Assembly (NCBI RefSeq): GCF_000744815.1
Contig: NZ_JQMQ01000005.1
Coordinates: 3,170,055-3,234,054 of the forward strand
DNA: 64,000 bases
Direction of reading: 5' to 3'
DNA from: Phaeacidiphilus oryzae TH49
GTDB lineage: Bacteria; Actinomycetota; Actinomycetes; Streptomycetales; Streptomycetaceae
Of this stretch, positions 25,597-32,901 are shown piece by piece. Each line of letters starts with the position of its first letter. Position 1 is the stretch's first letter. A program made the translations under genes and the position numbers. Under the pieces are notes generated by a model. That model saw nothing but the letters and a program-made list of their open reading frames with translations, made no database searches and was not told the DNA's origin.

Positions 25597-27387
25597 CTAT
25601 CCCGCGCGCCGGTGGGAGCGGCCGCCCGAACGCGAGCGCTTCTCGACGTACATGAGTTCGTCGGCGGTGTGCAGCACCTCGTCGATGCTCATTCCGCAGC
25701 CCGCCCAGCCGATGCCCATCGACACCCCGACCCGGACCGTGCGGCCCTCGATCCGGATCGGCGGCACCACGGCGGTGCGCAGCCGGCCCGCGAGGTCCTT
25801 GGCCTGCTCCTGGTCCAGGCCGTCCGCGAGGACCACGAACTCGTCGCCGCCCAGCCGGGCGACCGTGTCGTGCTCGCGCACCGCGTGCTGGAGCCGGCGG
25901 GCCACCTCGATCAGCACGATGTCGCCGGCGTTGTGGCCGAAGCGGTCGTTGATCGACTTGAAGCCGTCCAGATCGCAGAAGAGGACGGCGAGGCCGCGGC
26001 CCCGGCCGCCGGGGTTCCGCGGGTCCTGCTGGTTCGGCGGGACGGCGTGGACGTGGTCGTAGCCGACGCTGGAGTCGAAGTCGAAGGCGTTGAGGTCGTA
26101 GCCGTGGCCGCGGGGCGGGGTGTCGCCGGCGATCCAGGCCTCCAGCCCCTCGTGGCGGGCGCTGGAGGAGGCGCCGGCGATGCCCGGCGTCCCGCCGAGT
26201 CCGGGGCCGCCGGCCGCGAAGTCGCGCATGGCCGGGCCGGTCGGGGCGTCCGGGCGGGCGCACAGCCGCAGGCTGAGCCGGTTGCGCAGCTCGGCGCCGT
26301 TCGGCAGCCCGGTGAGCGCGTCATGGCTGGCCCGGTGGGCGAGCTGGAGCTCGTGGCGCTTGCGCTCCTCGATGTCCTCGACGTGGGTGAGCAGGAAGCG
26401 CGGGCCCTCGGAGGCGTCCGCGACGACCGAGTTGCGCAAAGAGACCCAGAGGTAGGCGCCGTCCCGGCGGGCCAGCCGGAGCTCGGCCCGGCCGCCCTCG
26501 GCGGAGGTGCGCTCCAGCAGGGCGCGGTCCTCCGGGTGCACCAGGTCGGCGAAGGACTGCCGGCGGAGGGAGGAGCGGGAGCGGCCCAGCAGCCGGCACA
26601 GGGCGTCGTTGACGCGGGTCAGCATGGACCGCTGGTCGCCGTGGAGCTCGGTGATCGCCATCCCGCTGGGCGCGTACTCGAAGGCCTGGCGGAAGCTTTC
26701 CTCACTGGCCCGGAGCGCCTGCTGCTCCTGCTCCAGGCGGGCCAGGGCGCGCTGCATCTCGGCGCGCAGGCGGGCGTTGTTGATGGCTATCGACGCCTGG
26801 AGGGAGAACATCTCCAGCGCCTCGCGCACCCAGGTGCCGGGGCGCCTGCCGTTGCGCGGGCGGTCCACGGAGAGGACGCCGAGGAGCTCCCGGCCGGGGC
26901 TGAACATCGGGGCGAAGAGGCTGTCCTCGGGATGCCAGGCGTGCTCGTCGCCGCTCCAGGACTGGCCGCCGACCACCTTGGGGATGTCGGGCTCCCAGGC
27001 CCAGGACCGCTCGTGCGGGACGAAGATCAGGTCGCCCCACTGCTCGCCGATGCTCAGCAGCCGCTCCCAGGAGGCGCGGGTGCCGGTCTGGCCGAGGATC
27101 GAGCCGATGCCGATCGACGAGTCGGCGGGGACCGAGGAGGATCCGGAGGCGTCGCCGTAGTCGGCGAGCGGCCCGCTGGTCCGCTCGAAGACGGCGGAGA
27201 CCACCAGATCGCCGTCCGGCCGCACCAGATTGACCGCGGCGGCGTCGAAACCCAGCCCGTTCACCGCCCCCTCGACCACCGCCTGCAGCGTGTCGGCCAG
27301 GCTGCGGGCCGCGTTCAGTTCGGCGATGATCCGGTGAAGGGTGCGCAGGGTGGCGAGGCGGACGTACGGCTCCGACTCCGTCTCCAT
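25597..27387 (-). CDS. cdgB: GAF-PAS-GGDEF diguanylate cyclase (CdgB type)
   Basis: A 596-residue cytosolic cyclase that makes c-di-GMP, the signal that holds streptomycetes in vegetative growth through BldD. Order: GAF (about 15-210), coiled linker EMQRALARLEQEQQALRASEE, PAS-PAC (about 230-355), a variable Gly-rich insert, then GGDEF with active site RLGGDEF and the product-inhibition site RxxD (REHD) five residues before it, so feedback control is likely. The insert with TPPRGHGYDLNAFDFDSSVGYDHV splits the N-part of the GGDEF domain and is not usual for the fold. No EAL domain. ATG 27387 follows GGGAG. The gene lies where S. coelicolor has cdgB (from memory). Confidence 0.9.
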   Translation of the reverse strand: METESEPYVRLATLRTLHRIIAELNAARSLADTLQAVVEGAVNGLGFDAAAVNLVRPDGDLVVSAVFERTSGPLADYGDASGSSSVPADSSIGIGSILGQTGTRASWERLLSIGEQWGDLIFVPHERSWAWEPDIPKVVGGQSWSGDEHAWHPEDSLFAPMFSPGRELLGVLSVDRPRNGRRPGTWVREALEMFSLQASIAINNARLRAEMQRALARLEQEQQALRASEESFRQAFEYAPSGMAITELHGDQRSMLTRVNDALCRLLGRSRSSLRRQSFADLVHPEDRALLERTSAEGGRAELRLARRDGAYLWVSLRNSVVADASEGPRFLLTHVEDIEERKRHELQLAHRASHDALTGLPNGAELRNRLSLRLCARPDAPTGPAMRDFAAGGPGLGGTPGIAGASSSARHEGLEAWIAGDTPPRGHGYDLNAFDFDSSVGYDHVHAVPPNQQDPRNPGGRGRGLAVLFCDLDGFKSINDRFGHNAGDIVLIEVARRLQHAVREHDTVARLGGDEFVVLADGLDQEQAKDLAGRLRTAVVPPIRIEGRTVRVGVSMGIGWAGCGMSIDEVLHTADELMYVEKRSRSGGRSHRRAG

Positions 27388-27719
27388 GTACGCACTCCCC
27401 TCCCTGCCCGGGCGGCGGAACCACCGCGGCCGGTTGTTGAATGCTCGCCTAAAAATGCTCCCCCCGCTGGCACAACCCACTGAATCACAGCGAGCACATC
27501 GCCCGGCACGCTGGGTCAGCAGAAGTTGTACCCTTGTGAGTCAAATCACACCACCGGCAACACGGGACGACCCGAGCATCTCCTCGATTCCCGGACAGAG
27601 TACGGCATATGACGCCAACTCAGGTCCTGTTCCGGGCGTTACACGGGACCGTGGTCCCGGTCGGAGATCGGTCCGAGGGCCGATGCGCGCTCCGCGGTGG
27701 CGAAGATACGGTTCATCAC
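27388..27719. other. Divergent promoter region cdgB / flavin reductase
   Basis: A 330-bp stretch without a convincing gene. It holds a perfect CRP-type palindrome (27535-27550) and a second near-palindrome CGGGACC-GT-GGTCCCG (27644-27659). An in-frame ATG at 27609 could extend the flavin-reductase gene by 37 codons, but that extension has no family similarity. Confidence 0.55.
27535..27550. promoter_or_regulatory. CRP-type site TGTGA-N6-TCACA upstream of cdgB
   Basis: TGTGAGTCAAATCACA is a perfect 5-6-5 palindrome identical to the classical CRP consensus. Streptomyces encodes a Crp homologue that recognises this pattern (established knowledge). It is 148 bp upstream of the cdgB start and 170 bp upstream of the flavin-reductase start. 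Function inferred. Confidence 0.65.
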
Positions 27720-28286
27720 GTGTACGACGCCGCGCAGACCCAGCCCCAGACCCAGCCCCGGACCGAGAGCGAGCCGGAAGCCGAAGTCTCCCCCGAGGAC
27801 TTCCGGGCCGCTCTCGGACGGCTCGCCTCGGGAGTGGTGCTGGTCACCGCCCACGACGAGGAGGACGGGCCGCGCGGCGAGGACATCGGGATGACCGCGA
27901 CCGCGTTCATGTCGGTCTCCCTGGAGCCCCCGCTGGTGCTGATCTCGCTGCGGCAGGACTCCCGGATGGACGAGGCGCTCAGCCGGATCGACCACTGGGC
28001 GGTCTCCATCCTCTCCGAGAGCCAGCGCCATATCGCCGGGCGCTTCGCCATGAAGGGGCGGGTCAGCGACCGCCTCCTCTTCGAGGACATCCCGTACCGC
28101 CGGGGCGAGGCGAGCGGCGCGCCGCTGGTGGGCGGTGCCCTGGCCACCATCGAATGCCGCACCCACGAGCGGATGCCGGCAGGCGACCACAACCTCCTGG
28201 TAGGCCGCGTCCTCCACGCCACCATCCCCAGCCCCGAGGGCACCCCCCTCCTCCACTTCCGCTCCCGCTACCGCGGCCTCGGCTGA
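27720..28286 (+). CDS. Flavin reductase-like FMN-binding protein
   Basis: About 188 residues from GTG 27720. The flavin-reductase domain (FRAALGRLASGVVLVTAHDEE..., MTATAFMSVSLEPPLVLISLRQDSRM, HWAVSILSESQRHIAGRFA, ATIECRTHERMPAGDHNLLVGRVLH) is that of short-chain FMN reductases that supply FMNH2 to two-component monooxygenases. The N-terminal Gln/Pro stretch (QTQPQTQPRTESEPEAE) is unusual. The start is uncertain because no clear ribosome-binding site precedes it. No partner oxygenase is adjacent. Confidence 0.8.
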   Translation: MYDAAQTQPQTQPRTESEPEAEVSPEDFRAALGRLASGVVLVTAHDEEDGPRGEDIGMTATAFMSVSLEPPLVLISLRQDSRMDEALSRIDHWAVSILSESQRHIAGRFAMKGRVSDRLLFEDIPYRRGEASGAPLVGGALATIECRTHERMPAGDHNLLVGRVLHATIPSPEGTPLLHFRSRYRGLG

Positions 28287-28287
28287 A

Positions 28288-28546
28288 CAGCGCCGAAGGC
28301 GCAAAAAGGGGGCCTGGGGAACTGCGCGGCCCGCCGACCGCCCAGCACAGCGCCGAAGGCGCAAAAAAGGGGCGCGGGGAACTGCGCGGCCCGCCCACCA
28401 CAGCGCCGCACACGGCAACGGCCACCCAGCTGCAACCCAGACGCCGCAGCGCCGAAGGCGCAAAAAGGGGGCGCGGGGAACTGCGCGGCCCGCCCGCCGC
28501 AGCGCCGCACACGGCAACGGCCACCCAGCTGCAACCCAGACCCCGA
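28288..28546. repeat. Three direct copies of the GCGCGGGGAACTGCGCGG repeat family
   Basis: Copies begin at 28288 (about 60 bp), 28348 (99 bp) and 28447 (about 99 bp). Each has a GCGCC-GAA-GGCGC hairpin, an A5-6 run, then GGGGGCGCGGGGAACTGCGCGG; copies two and three also share CAGCGCCGCACACGGCAACGG and CACCCAGCTGCAACCCAGAC. The core equals the inverted pair at 4006-4133. The array starts 1 bp after the flavin-reductase stop and fills the gap to the ArfB-type gene. Confidence 0.9.
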
Positions 28547-28573
28547 ATCGGCGCGCCCGCCGACACCGCGGGC

Positions 28574-29011
28574 TCAGTCCGGATAGCGGCCGGACCGGGA
28601 GCGCTTCACGTCGCTGCGGTGCCGCTTCGCGGCCAAGCGGCGCTCCTTCGCCCCGCGGGACGGCCGCGTCGCGCGCCGCGCGCGCGGCGGCGGGGCCACC
28701 GCCTCCGTCAGCAGCGCGCCCAGCCGCACCGCCGCGGCCTCCCGGTTCCGCCACTGCGACCGATGCTCGGAGGCCCGGACCGCGACCACGCCCCCGTCGA
28801 TCAGCCGATCGGCCAGCCGCTCCAGCGCCCGCTCCCGCCACACCGGCGGCAGCGCCGCCGACGCCGCCAGGTCGTACCGCAGCTCCACCGCCGAGTCGGA
28901 GGTGTTGACATGCTGCCCGCCCGGCCCCGACGCGCGCGAGAACCGCCAGGCCAGCTCGGCCTCGGGGATGACGACGGTGCCGCGTACGCGCACGGCCATG
29001 GGATCGGGCAT
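28574..29011 (-). CDS. arfB: ArfB/YaeJ-type peptidyl-tRNA hydrolase (ribosome rescue)
   Basis: A 145-residue release-factor-like protein. The catalytic GGQ lies in FSRASGPGGQHVNTSDSAVEL (about 30-45), and the C-terminus is a Lys/Arg-rich tail (RRATRPSRGAKERRLAAKRHRSDVKRSRSG-like) that reads the empty mRNA channel of stalled ribosomes. It lacks the codon-recognition domains of RF1/RF2. ATG 29011 is chosen; MAVRVRG four codons on is another option. Monocistronic. Confidence 0.9.
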   Translation of the reverse strand: MPDPMAVRVRGTVVIPEAELAWRFSRASGPGGQHVNTSDSAVELRYDLAASAALPPVWRERALERLADRLIDGGVVAVRASEHRSQWRNREAAAVRLGALLTEAVAPPPRARRATRPSRGAKERRLAAKRHRSDVKRSRSGRYPD

Positions 29012-29089
29012 ACCCCCAATGATCCCCGTACGGCCCGGCGAAATCCACGGCGTTTCCGGGGGCCGATCCGCGGCTGGTCTAATGATCGG

Positions 29090-29578
29090 GTGCTGGAAAT
29101 CGGCTACTCGCTCTCGCTCCGCTTCCCGGATCCTCCGCAGACGGACTACCGCTCGGCGGACGTCCGCTCGCTGCGGCACGACCTCTTCTCCGGGGACGTC
29201 TACCTCGCCGTGGACGAGGACGAGCTCGCCACCTCCTGGCGCTGGGTCCCGGTGCTGGACTTCGCCTGGGCGCTCTGCGACACCGTCGAACTGCTGGACC
29301 GCGACCCCGCCGGCGCCCGCGCCGCCCGCGAGCAGTACGCCGAGATCGACTTCACCGAGTCCGCCGACCGGCTGCGCTTCTCCCGCCGGTTCGGCCACGT
29401 CGAGATCTCCGCGGACTGGCTTCCGGACGCCCGCCCCCTCGTCGTCCGGCACGCCGAACTCCGGCGCGAGGCCCGGGACTTCCTCCACGACCTGATCGCC
29501 GACCTGGTCGACCTCCACGAGGACCTCGCGGACAACCCGGCGATCTGGACCCTCCGCTCCCGCTTCCCCCGGAGCTGA
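29090..29578 (+). CDS. Conserved hypothetical protein
   Basis: A 162-residue soluble acidic protein that I cannot assign. Visible blocks: GYSLSLRFPDPPQTDYRSADVRSLRHDLFSGDVYLAVDEDEL, WVPVLDFAWALCDTVELL, and a helical C-terminal RREARDFLHDLIADLVDLHEDLADNPAIWTLRSRFP. The D/E-rich C-terminal helix and lack of signal or membrane segments suggest a cytosolic protein. GTG 29090 is the likely start. A perfect terminator hairpin follows 4 bp after the stop, so it is a separate unit. Confidence 0.7.
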   Translation: MLEIGYSLSLRFPDPPQTDYRSADVRSLRHDLFSGDVYLAVDEDELATSWRWVPVLDFAWALCDTVELLDRDPAGARAAREQYAEIDFTESADRLRFSRRFGHVEISADWLPDARPLVVRHAELRREARDFLHDLIADLVDLHEDLADNPAIWTLRSRFPRS

Positions 29579-29582
29579 ACCG

Positions 29583-29603
29583 ATCCGGCCCCCCGGGCCG
29601 GAT
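29583..29603 (+). terminator. Hairpin terminator
   Basis: ATCCGGCCC-CCC-GGGCCGGAT, a perfect 9-bp stem with a 3-nt loop, directly after the gene ending at 29578. No T-run. Confidence 0.7.
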
Positions 29604-29653
29604 GTGACCCCCGGCACACGCCACCCTCGTTCGACCCCGTACAGAATGTCCGC

Positions 29654-30682
29654 ATGATGAGGACGTCTGCCCCGGGAAGGTCCGCCGGTATCGCGGTGGC
29701 GCTGGTGTCGGCGGTGGCCTTCGGCGGCTCGGGGGTCGCCGCGAAGCCGCTGCTGGACGCCGGAGTCCCGCCGTTCGACATGGTGTGGCTGCGGGTGGCG
29801 GGGGCGGCCCTGGTGCTGCTGCCGGTGGCGGCCCGGCACGCCTGGGTGGTGCGGCGGCGCCCCAGGGTGCTGGTCGGCTTCGGACTGCTGGGCATCGCCG
29901 GCGTCCAGACCTGCTACTTCTCGGCCATCTCGGACATCCCGGTGGGGGTGGCCCTGCTGCTGGAGTACCTGGCGCCGCCGCTGATCCTCGGCTGGGTGCG
30001 GTTCGTCCAGCGCAAGCCGGTGACCCGGGCGGCGGCCCTGGGCGCGGTGGTCGCGGTGGCCGGGCTGGCCTGCGTGGTGGAGGTCTGGGCGGGGCTGGGC
30101 GGGCTGCGGCCGGTCGGGGTGCTGCTCGGCCTCGGCGCGGCCTGCTGCCAGGTCGGGTACTTCCTCTTCTCCGAGGCGGCCTCGGACCCCGGGGCGGACG
30201 GCCGGACGGTGCCGCCGCTGGCGCTGACCGCGTGGGGGATGATTTTCGGTGCCGTGGTGATGACCGCGCTGGCCAGGCCGTGGGGGTTGCACTGGGCGGT
30301 GCTCGGCCGGACGGTGCCGATGGGCGGGCTGCACGCGCCCGCGTGGCTGCTGCTGGCCTGGGTGGTGCTGATCGCCACCGTGCTGGCGTACCTGACCGGG
30401 ATCGCCGCGATCGGGATGCTCTCCCCCGCCGTGGCCGGGGTGGTGGCCTGCCTGGAGGCGGTGGTGGCCGCGGTCGGCTCGTGGATCATGCTGGACCAGC
30501 GGCTGGCCCTGCCGCAGGTGGTCGGCGGGCTGCTGGTGCTCACCGGCGCGCTGATCGCCCAGAGCGGCCCCAACTCCGGTACGCGTCAAGGGGATTGGGC
30601 GAACGCCGAGGCGGTGGACCGATTCGGAAGCGGAATACCCGATTCGATTGACAGCGCCCCCGCTCCTCGTCACCATCGTTAG
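29654..30682 (+). CDS. EamA/DMT-family transporter
   Basis: A 342-residue membrane protein with ten predicted helices in two EamA repeats (GIAVALVSAVAFGGSGVAAKPLLDAGVPPFDMVWLRV ... and VGVLLGLGAACCQVGYFLFSEAAS ... LAYLTGIAAIGMLSPAVAGVVACLEAVVAAVGSWIML). Such drug/metabolite transporters usually export amino acids or metabolites; the substrate is not predictable. A hydrophilic tail of about 40 residues follows the last helix. Confidence 0.9.
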   Translation: MMRTSAPGRSAGIAVALVSAVAFGGSGVAAKPLLDAGVPPFDMVWLRVAGAALVLLPVAARHAWVVRRRPRVLVGFGLLGIAGVQTCYFSAISDIPVGVALLLEYLAPPLILGWVRFVQRKPVTRAAALGAVVAVAGLACVVEVWAGLGGLRPVGVLLGLGAACCQVGYFLFSEAASDPGADGRTVPPLALTAWGMIFGAVVMTALARPWGLHWAVLGRTVPMGGLHAPAWLLLAWVVLIATVLAYLTGIAAIGMLSPAVAGVVACLEAVVAAVGSWIMLDQRLALPQVVGGLLVLTGALIAQSGPNSGTRQGDWANAEAVDRFGSGIPDSIDSAPAPRHHR

Positions 30683-30722
30683 CCGCCGAGGCCAGTCGGC
30701 GCGCCTCCGGGAGAGCAGGGAC

Positions 30723-31283
30723 ATGACGACCGATCACCTCACCGCCGCCCAGCCCGCCGGGCACGAGTCCCGGCTGCGGCTCTACGGCGTGGGTGACGGG
30801 CGTACCGAACTCGTCGTACTGGAAGGCGAGTTGGACATGGGCTCGACCGAGGCGGCGGACCGCGCGGTGGATGCCGCGCTGAGCCGGCGGCCCGAGGCGC
30901 TGGTGCTCGACCTCCAGCTCCTCGAGTTCTGCGACTGCTCGGGGCTGAGGTCGCTGCTGCGGGCCGAGGAGCTGGCCCGGGAGGCGGGCGTCCGGCTGCG
31001 GCTGCTGACGCCGACGGTCCAGGTCGCGCGGCTCTTACGGCTGGCCGACTGCGGGGAGCTGCTCGCCTCCTTCGACGCGCCTGCCGACGAGCCCCTCGAA
31101 GGGCCTCCCGGGGAGCCCCCCGGCGCCCCGCTCGAACGGCCTCCCGGGGAACTCCCCGACAGCCCGCTCGAAGGGCCTCCCGGGGAGCCCCCCGGCGCCT
31201 CGCCCCAAGCGCCTCCCGAGGAGCCCCCCGGCGGGCCTCCGACTCCGGGGACGGCGCGGGAGGAGCGCCCCCCGCGCCGCTGA
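30723..31283 (+). CDS. STAS-domain protein (anti-sigma-factor antagonist type) with a Pro-rich repeat tail
   Basis: A 186-residue protein. Residues 1-115 form a STAS domain of the SpoIIAA/RsbV type, with LVLDLQLLEFCDCSGLRSLLRAEELAREAG; the Ser in DCSG is where SpoIIAA-type proteins are phosphorylated by their kinase. Residues 122-169 are four 12-residue repeats of PLEGPPGEPPGA, then a basic tail, absent from normal STAS proteins. No anti-sigma kinase gene is adjacent. The tail could be a disordered tether or repeat-driven extension. ATG 30723 is used. Confidence 0.85.
   Translation: MTTDHLTAAQPAGHESRLRLYGVGDGRTELVVLEGELDMGSTEAADRAVDAALSRRPEALVLDLQLLEFCDCSGLRSLLRAEELAREAGVRLRLLTPTVQVARLLRLADCGELLASFDAPADEPLEGPPGEPPGAPLERPPGELPDSPLEGPPGEPPGASPQAPPEEPPGGPPTPGTAREERPPRR
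31085..31228 (+). repeat. 36-bp coding tandem repeats in the STAS gene
   Basis: Four 36-bp units encode PLEGPPGEPPGA, PLERPPGELPDS, PLEGPPGEPPGA and SPQAPPEEPPGG. Units one and three are nearly identical in DNA, so copy-number change is possible. Confidence 0.85.
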
Positions 31284-31395
31284 GCGCCCCTGCGCCGCCG
31301 AGCCGGGCTCCCGCGCACCGCTGCGCTGAGCGCCCCCGCGCCGCCGAGCCGGGCTCCCCCGCGCCGCTGGGCCGAGCGCCCCGCGCCGCCGAGCC
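31282..31395. repeat. 46-bp tandem repeats between the STAS and methyltransferase genes
   Basis: Units at 31282-31327 and 31328-31373 plus a 22-bp part-unit at 31374-31395. Each starts GAGCGCCCC and contains GCGCCGCCGAGCCGGGCTCC. The array fills the convergent gap between the two stop codons. Confidence 0.85.
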
Positions 31396-31402
31396 GAGCG
31401 CC

Positions 31403-32254
31403 TCAGTCGCCGGCCACCCGGGCGGCAACCGCCGCCGCCGTGTACCCCAGGGTGAAGGAGCCGCCCATCGCGTCGACCGCCTCGCCCACGGCCGCCAGCA
31501 GCGCGTCCAGCTGCTCGGGCGGGAAGCGGTTGAAGCCGCCGAAGGTCGGCACCTGGTCCAGCCACTCGTCGCGGGTGTACTCCCGCTCCCAGTCGTGCCG
31601 CCACTCCTGCGGCTCCTCGAAGGCACCGGACTCGCGGATGCCGTTCGCCGCGATGTCCACCATCCGCTGGTAGACGTCGGCGCCGGGCAGCGCCTGGAAC
31701 CCCTCGGGGAGCCCGGTCAGCGTCCGGCGGTAGGCCGCGGTGAAGGCCTGCTGCACCTCCTCCGAGGCCCGGAAGACGTTCCAGAACACCACCAGCCGGC
31801 CGGCCGGCCGCCGCAGCGCCTCCGCGGCGCGTGCCGCCCCGGCCACCGGGTCCACCCAGTGCCAGGCCTGTCCGGCGACCACCGCGTCGAACCGCCGGCC
31901 GGCCGGGTCCCACTCCTCGATGGTGGAGACCTCCACCTCGGTGCCCCGCGCCCGGGCGAACTCGGCCATCCGGGCGTCGGGTTCGACCCCGAGCACCCGG
32001 CAACCGGCGGACTGCAGCAGCCTTGAGGCGATCCCGGTCCCGCAGCCGACGTCGAGCACGGTGGGCCGCCCGCCGTCCGCGCTGGTGTCGGCCGCCGCGG
32101 TGATCCGGGCGATCAGCCGCTGCGGGTATCCGGGCCGGGTCCGGTCGTACCGGGCCGCGTTGGCCCCGAAGCCCTCGGCCGTCTCGCGGGCCTTGTGCGG
32201 CTCGGCCCCTGACGGATACTTGCCTGTCGAACCTTCCGAAGATGTAGTGGGCAT
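31403..32254 (-). CDS. Class I SAM-dependent methyltransferase
   Basis: A 283-residue methyltransferase of the Methyltransf_11 group. Motif I is VLDVGCGTGIASRLL (about 66-80), motif II-like GVEPDARMAEFAR, and FDAVVAGQAWHWVDP is the post-II signature of this subgroup. The substrate is unknown. It is divergent from a TetR gene with 41 bp between, so the TetR protein is its probable repressor. Confidence 0.9.
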   Translation of the reverse strand: MPTTSSEGSTGKYPSGAEPHKARETAEGFGANAARYDRTRPGYPQRLIARITAAADTSADGGRPTVLDVGCGTGIASRLLQSAGCRVLGVEPDARMAEFARARGTEVEVSTIEEWDPAGRRFDAVVAGQAWHWVDPVAGAARAAEALRRPAGRLVVFWNVFRASEEVQQAFTAAYRRTLTGLPEGFQALPGADVYQRMVDIAANGIRESGAFEEPQEWRHDWEREYTRDEWLDQVPTFGGFNRFPPEQLDALLAAVGEAVDAMGGSFTLGYTAAAVAARVAGD

Positions 32255-32295
32255 GCGCCCACTCTAGACCCCGACGCCCCCCAGGAGGTCGTGGA

Positions 32296-32901
32296 GTGCC
32301 CACCGGGACAGCCCTGCGGGACCCCCGCACGCAGCTCTTCGCCGCGGCCGAGCGGATCCTGCTCGACTCCGGACCCAACGCCCTGACCAGCCGTGCCGTC
32401 ACCACCGAGGCCGGCTGCGCCAAAGGCGTGCTGCACCGGCACTTCGCGGATTTCGACGACTTCCTCGCCGCCCTGGTCCGGGACCGGATCGGCTGGCTGG
32501 AGGCGCGGGGACGCACCCTGAGCGGGCGGATCGGCCTCGGCGGGATCGCGGAGAACCTCGCGGACACCCTCGACGAGGTCTTCACCCCGCTGGTGGCGGC
32601 CGAGGTCGGCCTGGTGATCGCTCGGGACGGCCTGCGCGCCCGGCTGCGCGAGCTAGTGCCGCGCGGGCTGCCGCTGCTCGCCGAGGCGACCCGGATCGTC
32701 CGGCACTACCTCGCGGCCGAGCAGGAGACCGGCCGGCTCGCCCCGGAGGCCGATCCGGCCGTGCTGGCCCCCACCCTGATCGGCGCCGCGCACCTCCTCT
32801 ACGCCGACCGCGAGTCGCCGCGGCCGGACGCGGCGGCCCTCCGCCGCACCGTGGACGCGGTGCTGGCGGGGGCCGGCGCCGCCGCTACACCCAGTTCCTG
32901 A
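32296..32901 (+). CDS. TetR-family transcriptional regulator
   Basis: A 201-residue regulator with an N-terminal TetR HTH (RTQLFAAAERILLDSGPNALTSRAVTTEAGCAKGVLHRHFADFDDFLAALV) and an all-helical ligand domain. GTG start at 32296. It is divergent from the methyltransferase across 41 bp, and its 3' end overlaps the LLM gene by 17 bp. The ligand is unknown. Confidence 0.92.
   Translation: MPTGTALRDPRTQLFAAAERILLDSGPNALTSRAVTTEAGCAKGVLHRHFADFDDFLAALVRDRIGWLEARGRTLSGRIGLGGIAENLADTLDEVFTPLVAAEVGLVIARDGLRARLRELVPRGLPLLAEATRIVRHYLAAEQETGRLAPEADPAVLAPTLIGAAHLLYADRESPRPDAAALRRTVDAVLAGAGAAATPSS

Noticed and set aside
27527-27541. BldD-type operator upstream of cdgB
   Set aside because: BldD controls cdgB in S. 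coelicolor, but the best local match (GTAC then GTGA) has wrong bases and spacing for the published consensus.
27609-27719. N-terminal extension of the flavin reductase from ATG 27609
   Set aside because: The 37 added residues show no family similarity and would cover the promoter region; GTG 27720 is more likely, although unsupported by a clear ribosome-binding site.
28288-28546. CRISPR array
   Set aside because: Three long units of unequal spacing with near-identical content and no unique spacers or cas genes.
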